From: Ornithodoros turicata
Lineage: Eukaryota; Arthropoda; Arachnida; Ixodida; Argasidae
Assembly: GCF_037126465.1 (NCBI RefSeq)
Contig: NC_088201.1
Coordinates: 131,592,052 to 131,656,051, forward strand
Length of the DNA stretch: 64,000 bases
Direction of reading: 5' to 3'
Shown piece by piece: positions 55,565 to 64,000 of this stretch. Both the position numbers and the translations under genes were made by a program. The notes beneath the pieces were generated by a model. The model was given only the letters and a program-made list of their open reading frames with translations. It searched no databases and was not told the DNA's origin. Positions within the stretch are counted from its first letter, which is position 1. Every line of letters starts with the position of its first letter.

Positions 55565-55866
55565 TGTCACGAAGCGAAATGAGTCGGCGAGTCGTCGAAT
55601 AAACAGCGAACGGTTTATTAGACTACTTCGTAGCAAAACACAAGAGTGATAGCTCTCTGAACACAATTGAGTCCAAAGAATGGATTCTCCCGCTTGGAGC
55701 GCACAAGCATTTAAGTGTCGCGCCGAAAAGTCTAGAAACAGCACGTGCGTTTGCCAGAGAGCAGGCGATGTGTCTGGAAGCTTCTTGCTTCTTCTTCAGC
55801 ATGCGCCGGGATGAGATGTACCGTTTCGTGCCTACCCTGGAAGTTTCGCGATGATGATTCGTGGCA
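55565..55866 (-). repeat. gypsy 5' LTR
   Basis: 302 bp, nine substitutions from the 3' LTR. Transcription of the element would start here and run leftward. Confidence 0.95.
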
Positions 55867-55870
55867 ATAT

Positions 55871-56029
55871 ACAGTAGGAGCGTTACCGACCACAAGATCC
55901 GATGAGAGATCTCAAGTGAGTGAACAGGGTAAGGAAGGACAGTGTTCATTCACCTGAGCTAAACGGCTTTTGTCTTCTGTATCAAACTCCTACCGTGCAT
56001 CACCCTCTTCAGTTTTTGTCTGTTTGTGC
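55871..56029. other. Linker between the gypsy element and the right Penelope-type end
   Basis: About 160 bases of unassigned sequence that were part of the pre-gypsy target. Confidence 0.4.
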
Positions 56030-56215
56030 CCTCCATCCTCTCTAATAAGGATTTGCATTTCCTCCTCAACGCCATATTTGTCCCCTTTCTCTGATGTGGA
56101 GTAAAAATATCTCTACCAAGTGTTCAATGTATCGCACCTGATCAAGGACAGACTCCGTCCGAAAGCTTGTTTTTTTAGTAAAATTAATTATTTTAATGTT
56201 TCAATCTCTTTAAAT
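56030..56215 (+). repeat. Penelope-type terminal repeat, right inverted copy
   Basis: Inverted relative to 50220-50440. It contains the hammerhead-like motif at 56138-56165 and ends with TTTCAATCTCTTTAAATA. Inverted or tandem terminal copies are a known feature of Penelope-like elements. Confidence 0.65.
56138..56165 (+). ncRNA. Hammerhead-like motif (right copy)
   Basis: CTGATCA, stem GGACAG/CCGTCC (one mismatch) with loop ACT, then GAAAG. The GAAA block is intact; the first block has one change from CUGANGA. Confidence 0.4.
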
Positions 56216-56860
56216 ACTTCTTATTCACTGTCTATCTATTTTGATGAGTGCCATATTTCAACATCTCACATTCTTTTTTTTTTTTCGTCCAATTTTCGTC
56301 CCTGACCATGAAATGATTTGTGTGAATTCTGGGTTCTCTGTCGGAAGCGGTTCTCATGATCCCTCACTATCATACACACATCGAATTTTAACCATATTCC
56401 GTGCACCGGGGGTGCAGTTACTACTGAAAAATAGCGGGGCGGGGCCGCCGGATACATCCCTTCGAAGCGGGCTTACGTCATCACCATCCAGTCCTCTCAG
56501 CCAACTGTGTACAACCGGGAGGGCACACCCTGAGGGACCACGTGGGTGCATGGTTTCGGTTTGGACAACAACGGCGTCGTATATCTGCCGTCCAAATCAG
56601 TAGAAATATGGCAACACGCAAAGTGTCAGCGATGCAGGAACAGATTATGCGACACACACAGCGTCTAGGAATCGTTCCGCACGCAGCAGCTCATGAAAGG
56701 CCACCGGCAGAGACATTTGCTGACGAAGAAGTAGTTCAGAGAAGAAAACGTGCTCCGAAAACCACGCTAGAGTCAACAGCTACGTTACACTTCTGGTAGG
56801 ATTTTGTGTCAACGATTAGATACAATCTTATTTCTAGGTCAAATTAAAACATATTTCATG

Positions 56861-56930
56861 GCTTGCATATTTGCAAGTTTGCATATTTGCAAGCTTGACT
56901 GCAAATTTTGCAATTTGCTCGCAAAAGCCC
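56861..56930. repeat. Word array built on TTGCAAG / CTTGCA
   Basis: TTGCA and TGCAA occur seven times in 70 bp (GCTTGCATATTTGCAAG, TTTGCATATTTGCAAGC, CTGCAAA, TTGCAA, TTGCTCGCAA). Confidence 0.55.
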
Positions 56931-58292
56931 TTCCGCGAATCGGCAACATCCTCTGTGTATGATGTCACGGCCAGTTCACCTGCACCGCCGCCGTTCACTG
57001 CCTATTTTCGCTATTAGGACGATTTTCAACTTCAAATTTCAGAGGGTGAATGCTGTAGTACTGAGGAACAAATTGAAAATGTTCATAGGCTTGTCGAATA
57101 TCCTTTCATGGTCCCTTTAACACTAAGCAAGCACAGCATGACAGGGAAGAGGCATCCTGCTGTCATTGAATTTTTGAGACTTGTTCCTGGCTGCTCATTT
57201 CAAATTTAATTCACAGTAAGCATCTTATCACAAGGCAATTTAAGCAAGGTATCCTATGATGGTGAGTCTGCAGCATGTGTACTGCTTACAATTTACACTG
57301 TGGTAATCACATTCAATTGATACACACTGAGATTCCACTGAAACCAAGTTACAGCTGACATTGCTTCGAAATAGTCAGTGGCAAATGGAATCCTAAACCT
57401 CAGGGGCTCACAGACAGAGGCTCAGTTCAGTTTTCTTGTGGATTTTGAGGTTGCTCAAGAGTTGATACAGCTCCCATCAAAGTTAACTTGAATGCCATTC
57501 CGGCCTGCAGGCTGCGGTGGTGCTTAGTAGAAATAACGGCGAAGGAAGTTGTGGTCATCTATTTACGATTCAAGTGGTGATCCTCATTATGAAGGCATTG
57601 TTTTCTGCTAGGCGCTGCCAGGGTGGCTATTTCCCACTTCACAGGCTGAAGAGGTGTTCAAGATAACTTTGACCCGAGCAGTACAAAAGAGGGAACTGCA
57701 CTTCGTTCAACTTTTTATTTGTGTACTGTACGTAATGCTGTATGGCTTCTAACTTCCGAGTGAAGCCAACAAAATGAAGTATGATATAAGCATAGCTGGA
57801 GTATGTACATGTTGGTTGGGCGTTTTGTTTTCTGTGTTTAGTAGTAAGGCAGACTAATGGCATGTGGGGCCCTTCTGGCAATGAAATGGAATAGAGGGTA
57901 CCTCCTATTGGGTGCCATCGGATGGCCACTTTCCCCCTTTGCCACAGGTTTCTGCTCAGCACTGTTGTGGGAGCAGTGCATTTCTTTTGTTCTCCTACGT
58001 GGAACAGTCAGTGCAGGATTTCTATAATTCATTATTCCACCAGAGATTCTGTTGTCATTTTCCAGCTTTTAAAAAGTGCACTGTGTAATTGGGGATGCAG
58101 TGTGCAAAATGTTACCTCTAGCCTCTCAGTATTTTCTGTCATACCTGGCCACACCCCACCTGATCTCACAGAAAAATCAACGAAGAAAGAGTTTTGCTGA
58201 TGGTCAAGAATTTTATCAAGCGCTTTACCGTTCCCTGTTTGATCTTGCATTTATTTTCATATTAAAAAAAGAAAAAAGTGCACCAAGCGCAT

Positions 58293-58328
58293 GTGGTGGT
58301 GGTGGTGGTGGTGGTGGTGGTGTGGTGG
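58293..58328. repeat. (GGT)n microsatellite
   Basis: Eleven GGT or near-GGT units in a row; the His- or Gly-rich frames over it are artefacts. Confidence 0.9.
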
Positions 58329-60961
58329 CTTGCCGTTGTCGGCCTCACGTATGTGGGCAACGTCACGACTCACGCCCTGGGGGAATGTGCGTCCTGGGCC
58401 GACTTCTAAGGGAACTGTGCCGACATATGTCTGAAAGCGCATGTAAAAATAGGAATGCCACAAGCTACACCATCCAGAGCACATCAACTTCCAATGTTGC
58501 CCAGGGAGCAAAGCTGGGTTCAGATTGTGAGCTTGATGTGCAGTGTTTCCATGCAAACAGGAGTGGAGTGAATATATGGGAATAAAATATATTTTATACG
58601 CACGAGCATATACCCCTTCCAAGTGTCACACACAGCCAATTTGGTGATGACAGGAAAGACACAGCAGTTGAGAGGAATCAAGAAGATGCATTCTGCACCA
58701 TCTGCCAACAGCCAGGGGACCACATTTAGAGCACAGTACTGTTCCTGAGTCCGAAGAGGGCTGCCAAAGTGGAACGCCTTGGTGAAACTGTTATACAGAT
58801 CCGAAGGAGTACTCTTCCTATATGAGGAGATACAATACACAAATCCTCTCTTAGGCCATCAGCAAAGAAACATGTGTTAGCTGGACCTATGTCACATATG
58901 ATGGAAAGTACCTGTGCTGAGGCTGGAACATACAAACACAACACAAGCCTCAAGTTGCCTGGGAACATGAACTGTTCAAGTATGGCAGTCATCGAAAATG
59001 TGCCACCGCTGTCTGGCTTTTTCAGGGACAGCCATACTTCAACAATGTCCCACAGGCATTCTGAAATGGAAGCCAAGTGAAGTCCAAGTTGAACTTCAAG
59101 GAATTGTGGCGTTGACATATGACTAAACAAGATGGCACCTGAGAAGTTCTATATTTCTCTGGCAAGTGGTCGAGACACAATTACGGTATCTCTGCTTTTG
59201 GCCTCATATTTTCAGAAATAGGAAACACAACAAATCTAACTGTTCAAATAAGTAGAACCAAATGTGTTATTGAAAAGCAGCATGTAGCAGGTATTTCACT
59301 GGCCTGGCCAGTTAGTTGCTCTTCTGATGTTCTCTGGATGATAGGTAATACAGGCAGCCTCTTACTGGCATTTGCACCTAATGTCCCTCTCATGAAGTCT
59401 TTTGCCATACTTCTCCTTCAAACTTCCACAGGAGTACGAAGAAATTTGGAGTGGAAGTCCAATTCCTCAATCACTCAATAAGGAAACTGGAATGTGGACA
59501 CAAGGTAGATAACCGATGATGTCTTCTTTACCCGCACCGGTCATTCAACTGATGTCTGCGTTCCACATTTTGTCCTCCCGGCTACTTCCTCAAAACACCA
59601 GTTCAATGGTCCCCTAGAATGTTTTCTTCTCGTTAAGACGTTCGCTACATTCTTGTGGAGAGGAAAGTATGGGCAGTTGTGTGAAGCCAGTTAGAAGTCT
59701 GGTTAGAACGTACACCCACCATGAGTTCTCCACCTGCACTGATGCGTTTTTGTAAGTGAGTGGCCATCCAATCTGGATTTTGACTCTTGTGTTTCTTACA
59801 TATAGCAGTGTTTCCTCTTTAAGTTGCAATTTCCAACATCAAGATTACAGTCAAGGACAGTATACTTGTAATGACTATTTTTGTGCATTATCCGAATCAC
59901 GGTTGTCTCGCGACGTAAACCCACGAATTATAATGACCTTTATTAGCACTAGGTTAATTCTTTTTGAAAGAAAAAAAAAGTGCTGCACCAGCTGTTAAGT
60001 ACGTACGATGCGAGTTCTGAAACAGCTGCACTGATGCGACACCACCGGCTCCTAAGAGGAGTGTTTTCTCGTGTGCAGTAGCATGACGGTGTTGTATATA
60101 TTTTTCTTCCATTAGTTTGTGCTTTGTAAGCAGAATTTGTGAGCTTCCTGTTCTTTATAGCGGTCATTTTACAGCGCACATGCTCACAATAACTCCTGAA
60201 TAATTGTTTCCGGACATAGAATGTTCTGCTTTGAATAGACAACTGCTGAATTAAGTACTAGTGATCGCGTTTCCGCAATGTTGTTCTATGTTGTTCATCC
60301 AGATCACATCATTCTAGCTTTTGAGACAAAACCAGTTTTGTGAAACAGATTGAGATGAACGGGTATGAAATAGCTAGGTGACGAGCACATGTATTTATGG
60401 TTTACTTCTGCATTAACTATGCAAACAAGAAGCGTGATAGGTATTTGAAAAGAAGCTAACATAAAACCTTGCTTGATGCCACAAGTAAATACCCCCCTTC
60501 TTGAACGAAACACTCGCCGTTATCCGACAACACTGGGCCAGGCTACTAACGAAGTGCTCTCCGCAATCATGTCGTCTGCTCCTCTGCACCCTTCTGTTGC
60601 GCGACTGCGATAAGTCGTGCAAGAAAATCGAGAACTAGTGCAGAATTCAGTCAGCAGGGGATGTGCAGGTGCGGTGCGAGTAGAATGCGACAGTGTTGCC
60701 CTTGAAATAGTTCAGGAGGTGCAGGTAAAACAAACGCAGCTAGGTACTCTCTAATCTCGATGTGCGTCCTCTCCTCCCACAATTTTCCTTTCCCTCACCC
60801 TTTCCTTTTGACCTTACTCTTTCATGTGGCTGGTATATTTCACGGTGAAAAGTGGCAGCCCTATTTGCTCCCCATGCTGGAGTGTTATCAGTCTGTCTTT
60901 TCTTTGCTCCCATTCTGCTGTTTCTTCGTTCATGCTATAATCCTGTGAAAAGAGGTAACGT

Positions 60962-61028
60962 TTCCTTGAGTTTGAGGAACACACAATACGAAGAGGACAA
61001 CACAAAACTGCCTCAAGCTCAAGGAAAA
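60962..61028. repeat. Hairpin with 17-bp arms next to Satellite C
   Basis: TTTCCTTGAGTTTGAGG is answered by CCTCAAGCTCAAGGAAA with one mismatch. The loop is AACACACAATACGAAGAGGA and a following CAACACAAAACTG, similar in style to the other hairpins. Satellite C block 3 starts immediately after it. Confidence 0.75.
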
Positions 61029-61032
61029 GCAG

Positions 61033-61605
61033 GATGGCGTAATGTGTCGGGTAGTGGGTTGCTTGTGGCGCCGCTGCAGTCGTGTTCGGAATAAAGAAAG
61101 TACAAAATAACCCGAGCAGCTACGTTATTTGTTTACGTTAGCTGAAAAGACATAATCGCGCATGAAAATATTTGTCCGAAAGCGCATTCCAAAAACCACG
61201 TGCAGGAACGAAACTCTCATATTTCCGGTCTAGAGGAACAAACAGGAGGGCAAAATGTGTCGAATAGTGGATTTCTTGTGGCGCCACCGCAGTCGTGTTC
61301 AGAATAAAGAAATGGCAATATGACACGAGCAGCTACGTTATTTTTTTACGTCAGTTGAAAAGCGACAATCGCGCATGGAAACACTTGTCCTAAACCGCCT
61401 TCCAAAAACCACGTGCGAGAACGAAACTTTCATTCCGATCTAGAGGGAAAGGCATGAGCGCGAAACGTGTCGAACCGCGGGTTGCTTGTGGCGCCGCCGC
61501 AGTCGTGTTCGGAATAAAGAAAGAACAATATAAAACGAGCAGCTACGTTATTTTTTTACGGCAGCTGAAAAGCGACAATCGCGCATGGAAACATTCATCG
61601 AATCA
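61033..61605. repeat. Satellite C, block 3, about three copies
   Basis: The 212-bp unit of 29-33 kb recurs with ACGTYAGCTGAAAAG-type words at about 61134, 61349 and 61558 in the same orientation. It ends at GGAAACATTCATCGAATCAC. Confidence 0.9.
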
Positions 61606-62004
61606 CCCAACCCGCTCATGTCATCTCCTCGCGATGGATGGCGCCACGCACTGTTGAGCCACGTGATATTTCTGGACCAAAATCGGAAATGACGAATGCA
61701 CGCGCGTTTGCGTGTCTATACCAGTGGAGTGCAGCTGTAGCTTCCACAGTTTCGCCACGAAAACCACCGCCCCCCTTGACCACGTGATCATCCGTAACGA
61801 ATCACGACAAAATAGCCGGAAAACGGCGCCAAAAAGCGCGCGCTGGCTGATCGTACTGCGCATGTGCGCTGCGTGCCCTCTCCACACCCTCTCACTCATC
61901 TTCTCTCCCCCCCCCTGTTCCGAGCGCTTCGCCAGGCCATCTGCTAATATTATCGGGAAGCAGAAAATGAAAATCCAGAAGACCAAGGATTTCACATGTA
62001 CAAA

Positions 62005-62010
62005 TTTATT
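62005..62010 (-). promoter_or_regulatory. Poly(A) signal for the minus-strand gene
   Basis: AATAAA on the minus strand, about 165 bases after the predicted TAA stop at 62173-62175. Confidence 0.55.
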
Positions 62011-62172
62011 GACACGGTAAACATATACACAAGAAGCAACATTTGAATGCAAGTAAATCTACACGATTATTACAGAATACTGCAGAATAAATAGTGCCGA
62101 GCAACAGAAAGCGTGACTATCATATTATACAATCCTTAAGGAACCTATTCGGTTTGGAGAAAGTAGATATTA

Positions 62173-62690
62173 TTATACATATATATATATAGCACGGGAT
62201 GAGTCGCAGAAGCCATCCGCTTCATCCCAGCACAACTGTCGAATTTTCTGGGGACGGGGGCCACGAACAGCTGTCGGTGTCTGAATGAAAAACAAAAAAC
62301 AACAACAAGGGAACCTGTTAATAATATGGTAAACCCGAGCACAGGCAACGTTAATTGGCTGAATACGCTCTGTAAGACGTGCCAGCGTTACGCGCCTAAT
62401 GTCGACTAATGTCAAAATTGGAGGAGCACTGCGTACGCGATGCACGCTGTTTTCCTTTTCATGCACACCAGTGTATTAAACATCAGACACATTCAAATAG
62501 CGGAACAAAACGCAACAAGTAACGCCACGCACAATCATCAACCAGATCATGACTGATAACCGGCAGAAAGTGATGTAATACGGGGCAAGGCGTACCTCCA
62601 TGCACACAGTTAGGCGACAGTATTAGACGTCTGATCACTGACATGCATCATACGTTTGTCTGCTTACCTTTCATTCAGGCGTTCGTCCAT
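62173..62690 (-). CDS. Small three-exon gene of unknown function (74 codons)
   Basis: Exon 1 (62690-62668) reads MDERLNE plus a split codon, followed by a GTAAGC donor. Exon 2 (62428-62335), after a TACGCAG acceptor, completes that codon and reads SAPPILTLVDIRRVTLARLT and onward to VACAR, with a GTTTAC donor. Exon 3 (62280-62173), after TTTTTCATTCAG, reads TPTAVRGPRPQKIRQLCWDE, then ADGFCDSS, and ends at TAA. All junction phases agree, and a poly(A) signal follows. I do not recognise the protein. It is small, basic in the middle and has no signal peptide or membrane segment. It faces a possible RMI2 exon across a 200-bp promoter with E2F- and CCAAT-type sites, so a growth-linked role is only a guess. 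Confidence 0.6.
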
Positions 62691-62891
62691 GGCTCGAAGA
62701 TCTTCGAAACGAAATCACCGCCTGCTCACATACGTAGACGCGAGCTACACAACGGTCAGACCGGTCGGCGCCTCGGAGAAACGAACGCGGGCGAATCCAC
62801 CGGTTAAATGAGCCTCAGCCAATCATGATCGAGAAAGGTCACGTGGGGGACCGGAGCCAATGGAAAGTAAATAGCCGGAATTTGGCGGGAA
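62691..62891. promoter_or_regulatory. Putative bidirectional promoter: two CCAAT boxes, E-box, E2F-type site
   Basis: CCAAT occurs at 62819-62823 and 62857-62861. CACGTG lies at 62840-62845, and TTTGGCGGGAAA, a palindromic E2F consensus, at 62881-62892. There is no TATA box. Paired CCAAT boxes with E2F sites are typical of cell-cycle and DNA-repair promoters. The start codons of the two flanking genes are 200 bp apart and face away from each other. Confidence 0.55.
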
Positions 62892-63050
62892 ATGCCAGCA
62901 GCGACACTATTTTCGCGGCGGCGAAACCGGCTTACTGTGCCTCCTCTGTCTATACGTTGTCTGACTGTGGGTACTGACGGCACGAGGAGCCCGCTGGCTG
63001 CTGTATGGCTTCAGGGTGTAGAGAAGAAAGAGATCAATAGTAAACACCTT
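62892..63050 (+). CDS. Possible first exon of RMI2 (BLM-TOP3A-RMI complex subunit)
   Basis: The frame starts MPAATLFSRRRNRLTVPPLS and includes SPLAAVWLQGVEKK. The LAAVWxQG block is the start of the OB fold of RMI2, a subunit that stabilises the BLM helicase/topoisomerase III complex that dissolves recombination intermediates. A GTAAAG donor at 63051 would end the exon in phase 0. The E2F-type site overlaps the proposed ATG, so the true start could be different. No following exon was found before 64000. The call rests on one short motif plus promoter type. Confidence 0.35.
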
Positions 63051-63051
63051 G

Positions 63052-64000
63052 TAAAGGAAATTGTGTACACGAAAAGACATATATTATTACTATTATTACT
63101 ATATTATTGCTATTACTCTTTGGAATGTGCGCCATTTACCTGTTTATATCAGAAAATCGCTTTGGAAGAGTGATTCAGAGAGTTTGCATTCTACATGTTG
63201 ACAAAACCCTACACGGTCTTTTTCTTCCGTCGTTACGACACAATGGCTGTACTAGCTTACCATGACCTGTACTATGGTGAACTATAGTTCACCATACCTG
63301 TCCTTCCGATGACTTATTTTTCTTTCGTTCGAACATATTAATTGCGCGACAGGCGGCAGCCATAATGGCTTTTAAGGAACCCTACCCACTGCTTCGAAAT
63401 GTGTGGCGTAATGCACTTGTGTATGATGCCGAAAATAAAAGCTGTCGAAATATAAGTGTATTCATCGTAACCTGTTGTAATTTTTCTTTCTTGTATTTTT
63501 CTTTCCTCAAATTAAAGGGCGAGCGACTACACCTGATTATTCTCCTTTATCAAATTGCGGAGATGAGACGTTCGCGAGTCCCACTGTTTACTGCGCATGA
63601 TTTCTCACCACGCTACAATGTCTAAGCGATCATCTTGCCCACCACCACCGATAAGTGAAGCGGATTGCAGTAAGGAGCGCCCCATTTTCTCTTTTTTTCT
63701 TTTCTGATTACTCGGCATCAGACGAGGCCAAGGTAGCCAAGGCTTCTAACGATCAACTAAGTAGCCAACATTTTCTAACATTTGCTTTCTTCTGTTTTGT
63801 GAACTGTTTCGAAATTATCTGCGCACACACATACACAATACCTGTCATGCTCCGGCAACCAAAATGATCATTAAAAAAAGTCAAAAAAACACAGCTTAGT
63901 GGCGGATTGCATATAAAATGTCACGCAGTTATCATTGTCTACTGCCATGCAAGAAATATTGCAAAGAAATTGTTCTCGACACGCTGACTTGGACGTGGAT
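63052..64000. other. Downstream sequence, probably intron; no exon identified
   Basis: AT-rich, with TTATTATTA runs near 63085-63115 and a 24-bp palindrome at 63273-63296. The frame at 63365-63625 (MAFKEPYPLLRNVWRNALVY) is open but not recognised. Confidence 0.35.
63273..63296. repeat. Perfect 24-bp palindrome
   Basis: TATGGTGAACTA is followed at once by its reverse complement TAGTTCACCATA with no loop. It may be a protein-binding site or a chance relic. Confidence 0.8.

Larger units (their letters stand above)
50598..55866 (-). mobile_element. Ty3/gypsy LTR retrotransposon, degenerate, 4-bp target duplication
   Basis: Two 302-bp LTRs (50598-50899 and 55565-55866) differ at nine positions, about 97% identical. 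ATAT lies on both sides (50594-50597 and 55867-55870). The internal region codes gag and a protease-RT-RNase H-integrase polyprotein on the minus strand. Defects are a deletion between gag and protease, an in-frame stop in protease, a stop near the integrase end and a SINE insertion. It lies between inverted Penelope-type ends, so it inserted into an older Penelope arrangement. Confidence 0.95.
56216..60960. other. 4.7 kb without a recognisable gene
   Basis: Contains a TTGCAA word array (56861-56930) and a GGT microsatellite (58293-58328). Several frames exceed 100 codons (for example 58726-59130 minus, 57639-57962 minus), but none shows a motif, splice context or composition that persuades me. 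An aged transposon or untranslated exons could be hidden here. Confidence 0.4.

Noticed and set aside
58726..59130. 134-codon minus-strand frame as a gene
   Set aside because: No recognised domain; overlapping frames on both strands are similarly long, and no promoter or splice signals support it.
63365..63625. Second exon of the RMI2-like gene
   Set aside because: No acceptor in phase and no OB-fold-like continuation.

Overview
The window looks like repeat-rich nuclear DNA of an arthropod, most probably a hard tick. Real genes are few and have introns. The rest is a layered record of transposons: a Ty3/gypsy LTR element, Penelope-like elements, two APE-type LINEs, mariner, Tc1 and pogo/Tigger DNA transposons, hAT-like and TATA-targeting fold-back MITEs, a tRNA-derived SINE and several tandem satellites. 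No bacterial gene organisation, rRNA gene, intact tRNA gene or CRISPR array is visible. The tick assignment is inferred from the repeat types and a neprilysin-like (M13) peptidase gene; it is not proven.

Layout. (1) 1-9.85 kb: the 3' end of an M13 metallopeptidase gene on the + strand. Its penultimate exon (2358-2434) and last exon (9708-9807) are in matching phase. The 7.3-kb intron between them holds a MITE, a Penelope-like element and many short arrays built from one repeated word and its reverse complement. (2) 10-18 kb: more word arrays, a mutated mariner (10964-12238) and several long hairpins. (3) 19-21.7 kb: two adjacent satellites, about 125 bp and 197 bp. (4) 22-28.3 kb: a fold-back MITE with TATA duplications, an I-like LINE fragment and a broken THAP-domain reading frame. 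(5) 29-33.2 kb: a roughly 212-bp satellite split by a 2.1-kb insertion with a 13-bp target duplication. (6) 33.7-35.3 kb: a three-LTR tandem of a non-coding miniature LTR retrotransposon (TRIM). (7) 38.5-46.1 kb: a minus-strand LINE cut in two by a 5.2-kb TIR element, which itself carries an 849-bp hAT-like element. (8) 46.1-49 kb: a Tc1-derived fold-back structure containing a Tigger element. (9) 50.2-56.2 kb: inverted Penelope-type ends around a 5.3-kb gypsy element, whose integrase is interrupted by a SINE. (10) 61-63.1 kb: a third block of the 212-bp satellite, then a divergent pair of probable host genes sharing a 200-bp promoter with CCAAT, E-box and E2F-type sites. One is a compact three-exon gene of unknown function (74 codons). 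The other is a possible first exon of RMI2.

The genes do not form a pathway. Only the M13 exons and the divergent pair at 62-63 kb look like host coding sequence. Every transposon reading frame examined carries frameshifts, stops, deletions or lost catalytic residues. The most unusual signals are the locus-specific self-complementary word arrays, a 34-bp palindrome flanked by 10-bp direct repeats, the tandem TRIM, and four hammerhead-like motifs in Penelope-type sequence.
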